From NCBI GenBank assembly GCA_024734495.1, contig JALMQS010000085.1, forward strand, positions 17,492,474 through 17,556,473: DNA of 64,000 bases, given 5' to 3'. The stretch comes from Forficula auricularia. Its lineage: Eukaryota; Arthropoda; Insecta; Dermaptera; Forficulidae. Shown one piece after another: positions 1 to 11,957 of this stretch; position 1 is the stretch's first letter; each line of letters opens with the position of its first letter. The notes under the pieces were generated by a model. That model saw only the letters and a list, made by a program, of their open reading frames with translations, ran no database searches and was not told the DNA's origin. A program made the position numbers and the translations under genes.

Positions 1-773
1 ATCGAGACTTCGAATTATCAAGAGGAAAGAAAAAATATTCGAATTATTAAGAGTTTTTATTATTTTTTGATAATATGTATGATGATAATGAGTATAAGAT
101 AAGATTCTTTAAATGAAATATCATTATTTTGAGAAATATGCCAGCAAAGCATTTGATAATGATAAAAAAAACTCTAGAATTATATGTAATTTTGATAAAT
201 TTCTAGCTGATCAGAGAAAACCAACAGTTTTTTTTAAGAGTAAGCCCCAGCCAGAAAAAAATTAGGATTGTAATTAAATAGAAAATGGAGGTCAACTAAT
301 TTTTTAAGTTGGTCTTTCTTTTTGCATTATTTAATGAACTCATTGGGTTTATTATTTCTTGAAAAATCAAGTATATAGAATCTATAAAAAAATAGACCAT
401 CTAATCCTTCTTTCCTGCTTCGTAAATTGGATGAATGAATGAATGAATATATAATTCGAGAATTGAATTCATTGTAAGAGGAAATGTACTCGAGCAGCTG
501 CTGTCAGAGTGAGATAATAATTTACAATCATTAATAATAGCCGCACTGAAATTATCTAACCTTTATTCTCTGCTGGTGGACTATTTAGTATTTATCTATA
601 ATGCATATTACTTTACTATTAGAATATAATATTGATTTCTCTCATTTTATATTTACAGTCTGAAATAGAAATTACATTGAAATTGTTACATTACAAATAC
701 AAAGGATTTTAGGGCTGGGTGGATAAGTTTTAATTTTTGTTTTTGATTTTCAAAATGTCTAAATCTTTTAGAG
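1..773. other. AT-rich intronic sequence, nothing recognised
   Basis: No exon, RNA gene or transposon end could be supported here. A short GAAT-type microsatellite lies near 431-449. The exon that should precede the first dynein exon (start of stalk coiled coil 1) was looked for here and on to position 6005 and not found, so it probably lies upstream of the window. Confidence 0.5.
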
Positions 774-2485
774 CAGTGTTTTCCAACTTTTTTGTGCCAT
801 GCCCCATCTAAGCCTTTTTTATAAAAGTCACATTTTTTTTCTTATTTATACATATAAGTTATTTAGAGTTATACCTACATAAAAAAACATGTCGTGAGTT
901 TTCACAAAATTTTTCCCACAATAAAATCTAAAAATAATTTTTTAAGAAAAAAATAAAACCGACTTCAAAAAATTAAATGCAACAAATAAAATACACTAAA
1001 AGGTATAGAATAATTATTATCTTATTCATTACACTAAACGACGAAATATTAACATGAAATTACTTTTTGAAGTCGGTGCCAAACATATACTTTTGGTGAA
1101 TCGCACTCGACGGATCTTAGTACGATTGGCGGGTGTGCTCGCTTATAGGTTAGTTTGTTTGGCACCGACTTCAAAAATAATTTCATGTTAATATTTCGTC
1201 GTTTAGTTGTAACTAAATAAGATAATAATATTATTTATAGTATTTTATTTGTTTCATTTAATTTTTTAAGTCGCTTTTATTTTTTTCTTAAAAATTATTT
1301 TTATTTTTCTCTTTTTAGTGATGTTATTAATAGTGATCATATCATCAGAACTTGACGAAATTAATATGGCACCATCCCTAAGATACCCTCTTTCCAATAA
1401 AAAAAGAATCATCGAAATCGGCTCATAAACAAAGAAGTTAGGCCTGAACAAACCTAACAAAAAAGGTCTAATACCAATGAAAAAAAAACGGGACCAATCG
1501 GAAGCTAGACTGAACTCGATACAAAAATTTTTTTCAAAATCGGTTCAATGAGGTAACATAGACACATAAAAAAAAAATCAGTCGAATAGAGAACCTCCTC
1601 CTTTTTTGAAGTCGGTTAAAAAGTGGTTAACATAATATAAGACATTGTTGTAAATATAGACATGGGAAGGTAATGGATTTTTTCAAATTCATTTTTTCAT
1701 GAAACTCAATCTTTAGGTACATTTGATATACACGAAGGAAGAATTGTCTCTATAACTATAAATTTGACCGCTTTGAGTTTTACAGATGGCAGCACTTGAT
1801 GGCAACGCCTGTATTTAGACAACCAGAACAGACGCTAGCACTGTGAATGATCAGATGAATGAGCCTTCCAATACATTTATTTATTTATATATGTACTCAA
1901 AGCAAGCAAAATCAGCGTTAAAATTTGAGCTACTACTACTACTAAGTTACAAAAACAAAATTTGTTGATTAATATATTGACTGGTTCTTTCATTACAAGT
2001 GTATTTTATTTCTATTTTTATTGCTGTAGCAAAACTTACTATCAAATTTTGTTAATTTTTTTTTTCAAATGAACTAAATTTGTGGATTTTTTTATTTAAA
2101 ACTACATTTAAGTAGTTAATTTGAGCTTTTCTGTTTTGCTTTCTCCCTTTCTTCCGCGCTGTTATTATTTATTTATTTATTTATTTTGTGAATGCTAAGT
2201 TAATTTTTAATTTTAAAGGAAAAAGAGCTAAAAAAAAATTCGTAGCCAAAAATAATGTATGTGTTATAATTAATTAAAGATGAAGTAGAGTAAACGTAAA
2301 CTAAAAAAAATGCATATTTAAATATATATGACACATTTTCCCCACCGCAAAATAACATATTTCTTCCATTAGAAAATTTTTTCTGGAAAATGTGTTACAT
2401 GCTTCTAAAACTAAAATAAATAAAAATAAAACACAAATACATACCACTAGGTCAGGGGGCGTGGGCCCCTTGTTGTGAAACACTA
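774..2485. mobile_element. Candidate degraded hAT-type element
   Basis: The left end reads CAGTGTTTTCCAAC. The right end is its imperfect inverse (GTTGTGAAACACTA). The 8 bases before (TTTTAGAG) and after (TTTTAAGG) agree at 6 positions, as expected for an old hAT 8-bp duplication. No transposase remnant was seen inside. Another repeat (957-1618) is nested in it. The call rests on the ends only. Confidence 0.45.
957..1618. repeat. Interspersed repeat bounded by inverted AACCGACTTC ends, with inner foldback
   Basis: AACCGACTTCAAAAAA at the left faces TTTTTTGAAGTCGGTT at the right. Inside, 957-1085 and 1155-1274 form a second inverted repeat around a loop of about 70 bp. The right half carries phrases ('gaacctcctcc' next to 'ttttttgaagtcggttaaaa') that I know from very common moth and butterfly repeats. 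That resemblance is from memory and needs a search. Confidence 0.55.
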
Positions 2486-4387
2486 TTTTAAGGAATAATA
2501 TTAAAAAAAATTAATTTTTTGAATGTATTGATGTCTAGATTATGAAATCTACCTATTTTAGAGAGCGACTAAGTGTGGAAGGTCGTATAAAGTTTGTTCT
2601 GATGTAAAAATATTTACGTTTCCAAAACTAATAACTTATTGATATTTAGGTTATTTTAGCTTCAAAACTTTTCTATGAAAAGTACAAAATAAATAACTTG
2701 TCTCGAATTTCGAATTTCGACATTCTAACGAAGTAACAAAATTGCCAATTACTACTCTAGAGTTGAAAATTATCTTACTATATCTAGTACTTTTCTACCT
2801 AGAATAGAAAATAGACTTTGGTTGGGTAATTCGATCCGATCTAGCTCATCTGCCACCTGGGGCAAAAATAGTGTTTGCCTCCCTCTATAAATTCAATATA
2901 CCTATATGTTATATATCTACTGAATCCATGTTTATTTTATTTATTTATTATATCGCCTTACGAGATCTAGTAATTTGAATACACCGTTACGAATAAATGA
3001 ATTTAATACATATTTATTTATTTATCATCCTCTTAGTTATTTTTTATTTTTTATCTTTTCTTTCTTTTCCATTTTATGAGATTGGCTCTTTCGTATATTT
3101 TTAGTCAATTGAAAGATTTTATCGATGGTTTCTGTTTTTATATATAAGTATAGATATAGATATCTAAATCTATATCTATACCCGTATAGGTGTGTTGTTT
3201 GAAAGTGATATAGCACACCTATTTCTCAAATATTCTAATCTTATTTTTTTATATATATATATATATATATAAATCTATCTTTCTATCGTTCTTTACTTTA
3301 AAAGAGAAAGAGTTCTATATTCTAACATATTCATTTTTCAATAAGAAAAATGAAATGTTGATATTTTTCCAAATCTGATTTGGATTCATCAAAGAAAAAA
3401 TCTTTTTTTTTAGCCATTTAAGCAGAAGCTTCTATCGAAAATATTATTCATATAAAAAAAAGAAACTAATTTAAAGTAATTTAAACAGATTTCATCCTCT
3501 AGGGTCTTATTCTTCTCTATTAGCCTTATTGTAGAGCTTTCAATAGTTAAAATGATTAAAAAACAAAATTTTATAACTTAAATAAACAAACAAATGAAAC
3601 GAAATGATGAGTCGTGATATTATGTTTTTAATATTTTGTTTTCCTTTGATAAATCAGCACTTTAAATTCATCAATATATTCGCTCTATTTTTGGGGGTTT
3701 TCCTAACCATTTTTATTTAGCTCTTGTTGATTCTAAAGGTAAATTATGATTTAATGCAAATTCTCGCGTCCTTATTCATCACCGAGCTATGCTAATAATA
3801 ATAAGAATATGTCAAGCGATTGGAAATTGAATTTCCCCTCAGTGAGATCAATCTCCCTATCTTGAGCCTTGCATAGCTTGCTATCGGCAAAAGAGTCCCA
3901 ACTCTTCCTCTCAAAACCCCCACAAACCCTCCAACTTGCAGGGAAACAACCCACCAGCCCATCCGTCTATTATTATCATTATTATTATTTCCATCTTGAA
4001 AATTCATTTCCAATTCATATTAAAAATTTTAAAATAACGATAGTATGGTAATTTATAAATAACATTAACATTAGAAAAACAACGAAATGAAGAAAAAATA
4101 TTTTTTATTTTTTTAAGAAAATTTTTATTTTTAAATTTTCGTTTCAATTTTTTTTTTTTATTGGGAAAATTTCTTCTAGCTAGAAGTTTTCCCCTATGGA
4201 CTTTTTATATAAAGTTATTTCCCTGTACGCTCGCCATGTTTGGCGACCCGAGTGTTGAATTCACAAAAAATTTCATTTTTACCATTAATTTTTTTCGTGT
4301 TTAGAAATGTTTCAATATTAGAAAAAACATATTATTACGGGGAATAGGTCAGGCCGGTCCTTGATGCCAGATTGACCTCAGATTTTT
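2486..4387. other. AT-rich intron, no gene or element recognised
   Basis: It holds a TA dinucleotide run near 3249-3272 and a short palindromic AT stretch near 3145-3180. The two short overlapping ORFs around 3792-4051 show no family features and are treated as chance. Confidence 0.5.
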
Positions 4388-4574
4388 TTTTTTTTTTTTT
4401 GGGCTTTTCAGCCTTTCTAGCCATTAGCCATTTACGATACTAATTATTTTATTTATTTAAATGTTTGTCTCTACCTCGGGGTCAGATTTTAGCCGGATGC
4501 CTCGAGTCGGATTCGAACTCGGGTCCTCTTGGTTAGCTGGCTGACATGCTACCGCCTAGCCTACCCGACCCTGA
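4388..4574 (-). mobile_element. tRNA-derived SINE, family 1
   Basis: Read on the minus strand, a tRNA-like head carries a pol III B box (GAGTTCGAATCC, plus 4509-4520). It is followed by a body ending in a purine stretch before an A-rich tail, seen as the poly-T run near 4387 on the plus strand. Copies of the same family lie at 40208-40412 (plus) and 52152-52312 (minus), so it is a dispersed SINE and not a tRNA gene. The A box is degraded. Confidence 0.75.
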
Positions 4575-4783
4575 CCTAAGATTTAATTTGTTTTGACTTA
4601 TATTTATTATTATTATTTTGACACAGTGAACGGAGCAATAATAAATTGTTATTTTTTGTTATTTTTACATGCTTTATATTAGCTTAACTTGTATCTATTT
4701 ATCTATGTATCAATGAGACTTTTGTTCTGTAAAATTCCGCAAACATTTCTCTATATAAATAATTGTTTACCTACCCAATTTAA

Positions 4784-5090
4784 ATGAAATTATATGAAAA
4801 TAATAAAAATAAATACATTTCATTCTGTTAAATTCCGCAAACTTTTCTCTATAAAAATAATTAAGATTAAAAAGTAAAAAAAATAAATTATATTTAAAAA
4901 AAACTAAAAAACATGCTTCTAAAAAGTACAAAATAATGTAATACTTAATCAAAAAGCATGGGGCACTTTGTCGAAATTAAATAAAAGTTTCTGTGCCCCA
5001 CACTTTTTGATTAAGTATTACATTATTTTGTACTTTTAGAACATATTTTTCAGTTTTTTTAAAATATAATTTATTTTTTACTTTTTACTC
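4784..5090. repeat. Dispersed repeat with foldback (4858-4963 against 4993-5090)
   Basis: Two arms of about 100 bp are inverted copies of each other around a loop of about 30 bp. The left part (4784-4988) is repeated in the same orientation at 43865-44067. No coding content or clear termini were seen. Confidence 0.65.
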
Positions 5091-5114
5091 TTTTTATTGA
5101 CTATTGAACTCGAT

Positions 5115-5222
5115 TTAAAATTTTTCACCCTAATAACTTTATACCGTTCTGCTGTGCCCACACCCTGAGCCACACAACACTGTAGGAGGATCGGAGGGCT
5201 ATAAGTGGAGATGTGGAGGCCT
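5115..5222 (+). repeat. Short interspersed repeat, copy 1
   Basis: About 100 bp containing 'taccgttctgctgtg', 'ccacaccctgag' and 'gagggctataa' recur in the same order at 10111-10205. Function and family are unknown. Confidence 0.6.
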
Positions 5223-5377
5223 TACTAAAAAAAATTATCAGATATTTTCTATCTCACAATCTGTTTCTGTCTAAAATACTTATTTTTTTTACACATAAAT
5301 AAATCCATTACTCATAAATTCGTAATTATCATTAAACAAATTTTCTAATTTTAATTTAAAATTAAAATTTATAAATC

Positions 5378-5414
5378 CAGCAAAAGACACACTCTTTTAT
5401 TGTCTCCTTCAATT
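5378..5414. repeat. Terminal fragment of hammerhead family 2
   Basis: The 37 bases match the end found in complete family-2 elements (for example 43199-43308): 'gacacactcttttattg' followed by 'tctccttcaa'. The ribozyme part is absent here. Confidence 0.6.
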
Positions 5415-6005
5415 TAATTGATTTTATTCTTCTTCTTCATTATAGGCATTTCGCCTATTTTTCTACACACGCCTCACGTCTGATTATTTATCTATTATTA
5501 TTCTTTTTTTCTAATTTTTGCACGGTCGTGTATTTACATAGATTTACCTAACTAAAGTCTACTTTCCACCCATAGATAAGTTTATAACATCCTAGTGTTG
5601 AAAGTAATTTATGGTACCATTTTATTCAGCGTTTGAGCTCAGTTATATATCAATTGTGAATAATTTTTCTCCTCGTATGGATTCGAAACAGGGATTCGAT
5701 TTCTCTTAATCTAGTATTATATTTATAGCTGTTATATTATTCTGTAAACATTTTTTCAGGCTATTGTCGATTTTCATATTTTGAGGTAGTCCTAGGTATT
5801 ATATAACTATATTATATTATTATTACTAACAACTTTGAGACTATTACTAATGATAAAACTGTTTTTGTAATGACATTTTGGAAATGTTAAACTCAAAAAA
5901 GGTGGCAGCAGATTTTTTTTATTATTATTAATTGCCTTCGGGAACTACATGCCCATTTAATCACCTTAATAGTCTCCAACTTTTCATTTGTTATCCTTTT
6001 TTTAG

Positions 6006-6132
6006 GTGGACGATCTAAAAAAAAAACTTGCTATTCAAGAAGTGGCATTGAAACAAAAGAACGATGCGGCTGATGCACTTATTGAAATTGTTGGCGTTGA
6101 GACTGAAAAAGTGTCTCACGAAAAATCTATTG
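6006..6132 (+). CDS. Dhc93AB-like (DNAH9/11/17 group): Dynein heavy chain exon 1 of window: distal stalk coiled coil 1
   Basis: It encodes 42 residues beginning VDDLKKKLAIQEVALKQ and ending VETEKVSHEKSI, plus one base of the next codon. This is a charged, heptad-like helix belonging to coiled coil 1 of the stalk, the antiparallel coiled coil that carries signals between the AAA ring and the microtubule-binding tip. The acceptor is tttag before 6006. The donor is GTATGT at 6133, and the downstream intron is phase 1. A MITE target duplication starts at 6139, directly after those six donor bases. The reading frame is fixed by continuity with exon 2. Confidence 0.93.
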
Positions 6133-6138
6133 GTATGT
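6133..6138 (+). promoter_or_regulatory. Splice donor with MITE inserted at intron position +7
   Basis: GTATGT is the donor of the exon ending at 6132. The next 8 bases (6139-6146) are the left target duplication of the MITE at 6147-6298, so the insertion leaves only the first six intron bases as original donor context. Confidence 0.8.
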
Positions 6139-6146
6139 AATGTCAA

Positions 6147-6298
6147 CGAGGGGTGAACCGCGATTGGAATTAAGTGTACACCGTCTTTGTAATTATTTGG
6201 AATTACAGATAATCTATTGTATTCTATTGTCTTCTACTTGGAAATTAAAGTGGAATTGGAAGTAGGTGTACACGATATTAGGCCGGGTTCACCCCTCG
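6147..6298. mobile_element. MITE, CGAGGGGTGAACC family, copy 1
   Basis: Terminal inverted repeats begin CGAGGGGTGAACCGCG and end GGTTCACCCCTCG, flanked by an exact 8-bp duplication AATGTCAA (6139-6146 and 6299-6306). The 152-bp element has no coding capacity. The 8-bp duplication fits a hAT- or P-like transposase acting in trans. Related copies are at 16403 (partial), 16730-16888 and 22755-22920. Confidence 0.88.
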
Positions 6299-6306
6299 AA
6301 TGTCAA

Positions 6307-8188
6307 TGAGCGTGTGTATAATAAAAATATCAGAGATATATTTTTCAATTAAAATTCCCTCAAATGATGAATTAAATTTAATGATTTATCTTGTATCATC
6401 CTTTTTTTTAATTCAATAAAATGTTTCATTTCGTAAACTGTTTAGTATTAACACATTAATTAAAAAAAATATTAAAAATTATTTATTGGAGCTGGAACGA
6501 CAAAAAAATAATATCCAATAATAAAAACGGAGAAAATATTTAACAGCGCAGCATATCACTCAATCTTTCAATAAAAAATGGATTCTTGAATTATTCATGT
6601 AGAAACTGATTTTATATTTTTTTATTAAAATAAATTAAATAAAAATTAAATTTTTTATATAACCAACGGCCTTGATCATGGGCGTAGGAGTATCCAACCT
6701 CCTACGCACTTGACCTCATTGATTTTGAACAATTATTCTTGGAAGGGGATCGTCACGTGATAATGGGTGTAACCAAAGGTATGGCACGTTGAAAGCATTC
6801 TTAAGAGTTAAACACCTTATGATGTGATATATTCTGTGATTGTTTACCCACTTTAATCACTGTGTTCTTTTGATATTTTCCCCATACCCAGTCCCAATAT
6901 TGTTACTTACATCTTTTGGAATAGTATTGGGAGAGTTTCTATTTCTTCAGCTGAATTTTTTACCTTAAAAAAAAGCAAAGTTGTGCTGATTGCCTACGAA
7001 ACCATATAGGTGAGATCCTAGCCTGGAAAACAAGAGGTTCGCCTGGGTGAATGCTCTCAAGCAAGAAGGCAATCGTCCGCTACCTAAAAGGCGTTTTGGT
7101 ATTGAGGCGCGACCAGTGAAACCACTAGCCACCCTGAGAATACCAGTTCATACTCCAGCTTAGGTGAAGCAAATCAACATAATCACCTGGATACTTATGC
7201 TATCATTTCTATTTGATGATGAATCAATTTGAAAAAAATAAATAATATATATATACAAATTTACATTACTTAGAAAAAGAGCAAAACTTTTAGTTTAAAT
7301 CAGTCGAATGTAAGTCCGTATCTGCTTTAAACTTTTTTCCAAAAACGCCTATATAATGATTTGCATTTTCTGCATATATTCAAATTGCATTTTGATGCAA
7401 ATAAATAATAAAGCAATTATCTCGTATAAACGTATATATAAGAGTGTATGGTTATTTCCATCAAGAAGAAGACATCATCTTTGAATTGTTTTCTCTAAAA
7501 CAAATAATAAAATAAAGAAATTAAAAAATTGCTAAATAAAAAACGTCTACTCTACTCTCCAAATTCAATGAATAATTGATTTGTTTGAATACTATTTCAA
7601 ATATATTTGCAACAGCTCTAATTGTTATTGCAATCAAAATTTAATATTATTTATCAATCTCTATATTCTTGTATAAAAAATAAAAGAGAAAACATGAGGG
7701 AATTGGGTGTGAAACAGAAAGGGATAATAGATAGAAAAGCGAGCTTTAAAGAGCGATGGAGCAAAACCAATAAGACTTCAATTTATTCACCTGAATTCCA
7801 ACACAATCCTCTTTAATGAATCTTGAACCATTAAAGAATGAATTTATTACTCTATGAATCTCATTTTGGAATCTATTATATTTTATTTATTCCTACAGTG
7901 CTCTGAATAAATATTTTATACCCTCCTAACTCATCATCTTATTTTCATTTATTTTTAAACTAAATATGAAATGAATTGAAAAAGTAAAGTACAGGATAAA
8001 AAATGTTATTTAATATAAGATAAAATTTCTGGAGAGAAATTCACTATCATTTTTTTATTATCCAAAACACAGAGCTCTATTGATCCAATTCATTCACTAA
8101 TATATTTTACTTGACCATCTTATTTACCTATCGATAATATTGAAGTGGCAATTATATTCTTATTAAATTAGGAAAATTTCAAAAAAGC

Positions 8189-8190
<2 letters not shown>
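6307..8190. other. Intronic sequence, mostly unrecognised
   Basis: AT-rich DNA with one more GC-rich island near 7010-7160 that I could not assign. Around 7449-7480 there is a weak match to the 'catcaagaagaagac' end seen in family-2 repeats near 48160. No exon or RNA gene is supported. The ORF at 7622-7816 shows no family features. Confidence 0.45.

Positions 8191-8258
<68 letters not shown>
8191..8258. repeat. (AT)n microsatellite
   Basis: A nearly pure TA dinucleotide run of about 65 bp. Confidence 0.95.
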
Positions 8259-8259
<1 letters not shown>

Positions 8260-8420
8260 CGTTGCTTAGGGAAACTCTTGAGTATAATAAAATTCATAAA
8301 GATAAATCAAGACTTTATTAATCAACAACTCTGGGACTCTTGGCAAGACAAAATCTTTCTACCTAATAAGGTAGATATAATAAAATGACTTGATATACCA
8401 AAAAATTTTCAATTATTTTT

Positions 8421-9175
8421 ACTTTACCATACAGGGTCTGGTTGTCTGGTTGTCTGGTAGTCTGGTTGTCTGGTAGTCTGGTTGTCTGGTTGTCTGGTTG
8501 TCTGGTTGTCTGGTTGTCTGGTTGCCTGATAGTCTGGGTTGTCTGGTTGTCTGTTAGTCTGTGCGTTACCAAATTTTTGTGGACGACCTAGCTCAAAAAG
8601 CTAGTTTGAATATCAAAACCAAATTTCACAAGTAGTTTCGGTCCATTGATTTTTTGTTTATTGGGCCACGCGGGTGGGGGCCTCCACTTACAAGAAATAT
8701 TTACATAGTCGGGTGAATTTAATTATAGGAGTATTTACACAATTATAGGAACATTTACATAATATATTTACAATTTTTTTTTAAGAGCTGATTAGATTTT
8801 GGTGCATATCGACCCGAAATTAAGGGGGTGGAGGGAAGGGGGGGTTAAAAATTAAAAATCTAGGTCATTTGAGCAAACTCAACCAAATTTTGGATACATA
8901 ATCAGTGGGACTCCAGAAGTCTAAAAATCCAAAAACTAACCGTTCAAAATGGTGTGTGTGGGGAGGGGGTCAAAAATGAAAATCTTGACCATTTACCAAA
9001 CTCAACCAAATTTTGTATACATAATCAGTGGGACCCCAGAAGTCTAAAAATGCAAAAACTAAGCCCCCACCCCTACATGATTATAAATAATTTTATTAAA
9101 TATTAAATATAAGTGAGGGGCTAGGTTGTATGGTAAAGTCAAGTGGATGGCCACATCAGAACACGTCAGCTTATT
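8421..9175 (+). mobile_element. Dispersed element 'ACTTTACCATACAGGG', copy 1, with internal minisatellite
   Basis: It begins ACTTTACCATACAGGGT and contains the inverse TGTATGGTAAAGT near 9127, followed by a conserved tail ending GTCAGCTTATTTTT. Sister copies are at 21772-22350, 47220-47882 and 60624-61292 (minus). The shared core has G-rich stretches separated by 'aatcagtgggaccccag'. In this copy a roughly 10-bp GTCTGGTTGT-like unit is amplified more than ten times (about 8437-8560); the other copies hold only one to three. No transposase is encoded. The family is unassigned and looks non-autonomous. Confidence 0.75.
8437..8560 (+). repeat. GTCTGGTTGT/GTCTGGTAGT minisatellite
   Basis: Tandem short units differ mainly by TTG versus TAG. 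The array sits where sister elements have a few 'gtctgtta' repeats, so it is a local expansion inside the transposon. Confidence 0.9.
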
Positions 9176-9782
9176 TTTCTCATCATGGATTGAAATATTT
9201 GAAACCTAGAAGGAAAATGATTTTAAATCATATTTTTACTGTATATCTGGACTACTATGCTCTCGATAATTTTCAAAAATCGAAGATCGCTAATAGTACT
9301 CAATTATTTATATTTCTAAAACGAAGAATTTAATAGATTCTGGGCTTTCTTTCTTCATAATTTTGATCTCAATACTCAGGAAAAACTTAAATTGTTTTAT
9401 GGCTAGCTAGTTAATTGTTATAATGCAAACGTTAATGAGCTAAAATTCAGCCCACGAATTTATATGAATAAATTGCACTACTAAGTCATTTTTCAATTTT
9501 TACCGTTATTCTCTGACAAAAAATTATCAAATTGCCAAAATAAGAGGAAAACATACTGAGTTTTGAAAGTTTTTATTTTTACTCCAATAATGTATTCGAA
9601 ATTAAATAAACTATCTAATAAAATGCACTTTGCCTGATTGGTTTCACTTTAAAGGAAAGTTTTGGCCCAGATAGCTTTTTGGCACCTCTGGGTTCATTCC
9701 CCGAGTATAACAGCTTGAATTTACTAAAAGACAATAACGATTTTTTTAACCAAATAGTAATGTTCAATTTTCCTTATTACAG

Positions 9783-9916
9783 CTGATGAAGAAGAAGCTA
9801 AAGTAGGACGCATCGCTGAAGAAGTTAGTAAAAAGCAACAAGATTGCGAAGAGGATTTGGTAAAAGCAGAACCTGCACTTCTCGCAGCTCAAGAGGCTCT
9901 TAATACCTTAAACAAG
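9783..9916 (+). CDS. Dhc93AB-like (DNAH9/11/17 group): Dynein heavy chain exon 2: coiled coil 1 to microtubule-binding domain entry
   Basis: It completes the split Ala codon and encodes 44 further residues: [19 protein letters not shown], then [19 protein letters not shown] and NTLNK. The acidic helix finishes coiled coil 1. The EPAL proline is at the position where dyneins of this group pass from coiled coil into the microtubule-binding domain. The acceptor is TTACAG and the donor GTACGA, with a phase 0 downstream intron. It follows a 3650-bp intron and precedes a short 984-bp one. No abnormal residue was noticed. Confidence 0.94.
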
Positions 9917-10110
9917 GTACGAAAATTAATCTAGCTTTTATTTTATTAATCATAATAACTATTATGTTGCAAATAATAGTGTTAAACAATAAAAATTGTA
10001 CATTATTAATGTGACGTCAAAGAGACTTCTGTTTGAAGCCAAGTTTTGGAATTTCAAATTCAAACAAACTATATTTTTAATTTTTCACCCTAATATTTAT
10101 CTCCCATAAC

Positions 10111-10205
10111 ATACAAAGGTTTTTATACCGTTCTGCTGTGGCCACACCCTGAGACACTCATCCGGATCATGTATGGGAGGATCAGAGGGCTATAAATGGA
10201 GATAT
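10111..10205 (+). repeat. Short interspersed repeat, copy 2
   Basis: Second copy of the repeat at 5115-5222 (shared 'taccgttctgctgtg', 'cacaccctgag', 'gagggctataa'). It lies in the intron between exons 2 and 3. Confidence 0.6.
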
Positions 10206-10900
10206 TTAATATTTTTTGCTTACAAATCTCACATTTGTGAATGATAATGCAGCATAAAGACTATTATGTTGGACAGAATAGCTGAACTGTAAATACTGTA
10301 TAGTCAAAATGTAGACTAAATTCTGACTTATATTATTCAAGTTTTCTATGAATTCGACTTGCACACAAATAGACAATTTCAAAACTTGCATGCCAATTTT
10401 ACTCACACTTATTTTATCAAAGAGAAGTTTCGCTTGGATATAAAATATAATACTTAAATAACTTGAGCGATAGTATACCAACTACCTTTTATTTCCATGT
10501 AATCTCAAGATGAAATATGATATGTATTTTTGAATATCCTGGTTTGTTAAGTTTTTACCATACGTTGATTGATATGTCAACAATGTGCGGATTTGAAAAC
10601 ATGAAAAAGCCCTCACTTGATTAATAAGCCTCCCCATAACACTTCAAAACGAATCTGGAATTAGATGGCAAAACGTTGTGCATTCTGAAGAGCTTATTTA
10701 ATTTCTCTTTTGATATACAAATACAACTAAACCACCAAAGCATCAATTCTGCAGGCTAACTTATTTTAGAGGGGAGTAAGTCGATTTGAATGAAAATTTG
10801 TATAAAACTTGCATAATGTGATTCAGACATAACCGATTTGTATAATTTATTTTGAATAATTTGACAAAAGATATGTTATAAACCATTTTTTTTCTTTTAG

Positions 10901-11029
10901 GCTAATTTGACAGAGCTCAAGTCGTTCGGATCCCCACCAGGTGCTGTAACAAACGTAACTGCAGCGGTGATGGTATTGCTTGCCCCCGGAGGCAAAATCC
11001 CTAAAGACCGTAGTTGGAAAAATGCCAAG
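10901..11029 (+). CDS. Dhc93AB-like (DNAH9/11/17 group): Dynein heavy chain exon 3: microtubule-binding domain, first half
   Basis: Forty-three residues, [20 protein letters not shown] followed by [19 protein letters not shown] and [15 protein letters not shown] and the V-x-LLAPGG-x-x-PKDRSW stretch are signatures of axonemal dynein microtubule-binding domains, the small helical domain at the stalk tip that contacts tubulin. The acceptor is CTTTTAG and the donor GTAAGG, phase 0 on both sides. Two antisense ORFs across this exon are frame shadows. It is the most recognisable exon together with exon 4. Confidence 0.96.
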
Positions 11030-11957
11030 GTAAGGTAACAAGGCTTAATGACTAATAAAGGCCACTTTGAAGGCACATTCATTTACATATCAGACAGACG
11101 AACGTTTATTTTAGAACATTGGCTTGCCTTAATCTTTCTTAAAAGGATTTTGAAATGAATAAATTGTTTCTTCTGCTTGATGTAAAAAAAACGAAAGTAT
11201 CTTTGAGCTAAATTAAATATTGAAATTATTGAGCGTGCGTTCATGAAAAGCACGCTCCGTCTATTCTATATATCTTCTATACATAAACCAATTATAACAT
11301 TTACTTATTCATAATTTTATAATGATAACATAATAAAAATTTAAAGTGAAGAGTTCTTTTCAAGGTGTTGCGGAAAATTGTAATTACTTGTTGACCAGTA
11401 ATAAAATTACAGTTTGATGTGTGAGAAAACAAACTTTAATGTGTACAGGTGTTGGTGTACAAAAATATATTTATTTTTTCTGGCTAAGTGCCTTTCTTCA
11501 GCACTTAGAGTGTTCAAAATTTTTGTTGTGAGTATAATTTTTTATTTTGTTATTATTTTTAAAAAGTTTTTTAAAAAAATATTGAGAGTTGTTCTGAATA
11601 ATGGTTGAGTGTTAATGGTAAATGTCACGAGACTAGAATCAATGTAATATGAGGCCGGACAATAGCATTTGAATACACTTTGAAAAAAGTTTTATTGTGT
11701 TTGCTATATTTTTATTTTTTCAATTAACTCAAAATTCATCCGCGAACCAATCCCCATACCCTTTTGAATTTTAGATATTTTTTAGAGTTTAAAATGTAAT
11801 TTTAAATATTGAATTTTCCTTGTAAAACTTATGTTTGTAATTTTTTCAAGGGAAGGATTTTAATTTATTGATTGTTGAATTGAATTGAATCCTTCACTTG
11901 AAAAAATTACATACACATGTTTTTACAAGGAAAATTCAATATTTAAAATTACATTTT

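Noticed and set aside
4388..4574. Possible tRNA gene (B box present); same for 29100-29319 and 40208-40412
   Set aside because: tRNA-like heads are fused to conserved bodies and A-rich tails, with dispersed copies, so these are SINEs. No cloverleaf with intact acceptor stem could be drawn.
1..6005. Upstream dynein exon (first part of coiled coil 1)
   Set aside because: No sequence with the expected helix and phase-0 donor was seen; it is presumably further upstream.
8363..8572. Repetitive ORF (DNQTTRQP repeats) and a CRISPR-like look
   Set aside because: It is a translation of the GTCTGGTTGT minisatellite. There are no spacers and the context is a eukaryotic transposon.
10847..11082. Two antisense ORFs over exon 3
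   Set aside because: They are frame shadows of the conserved microtubule-binding domain exon.
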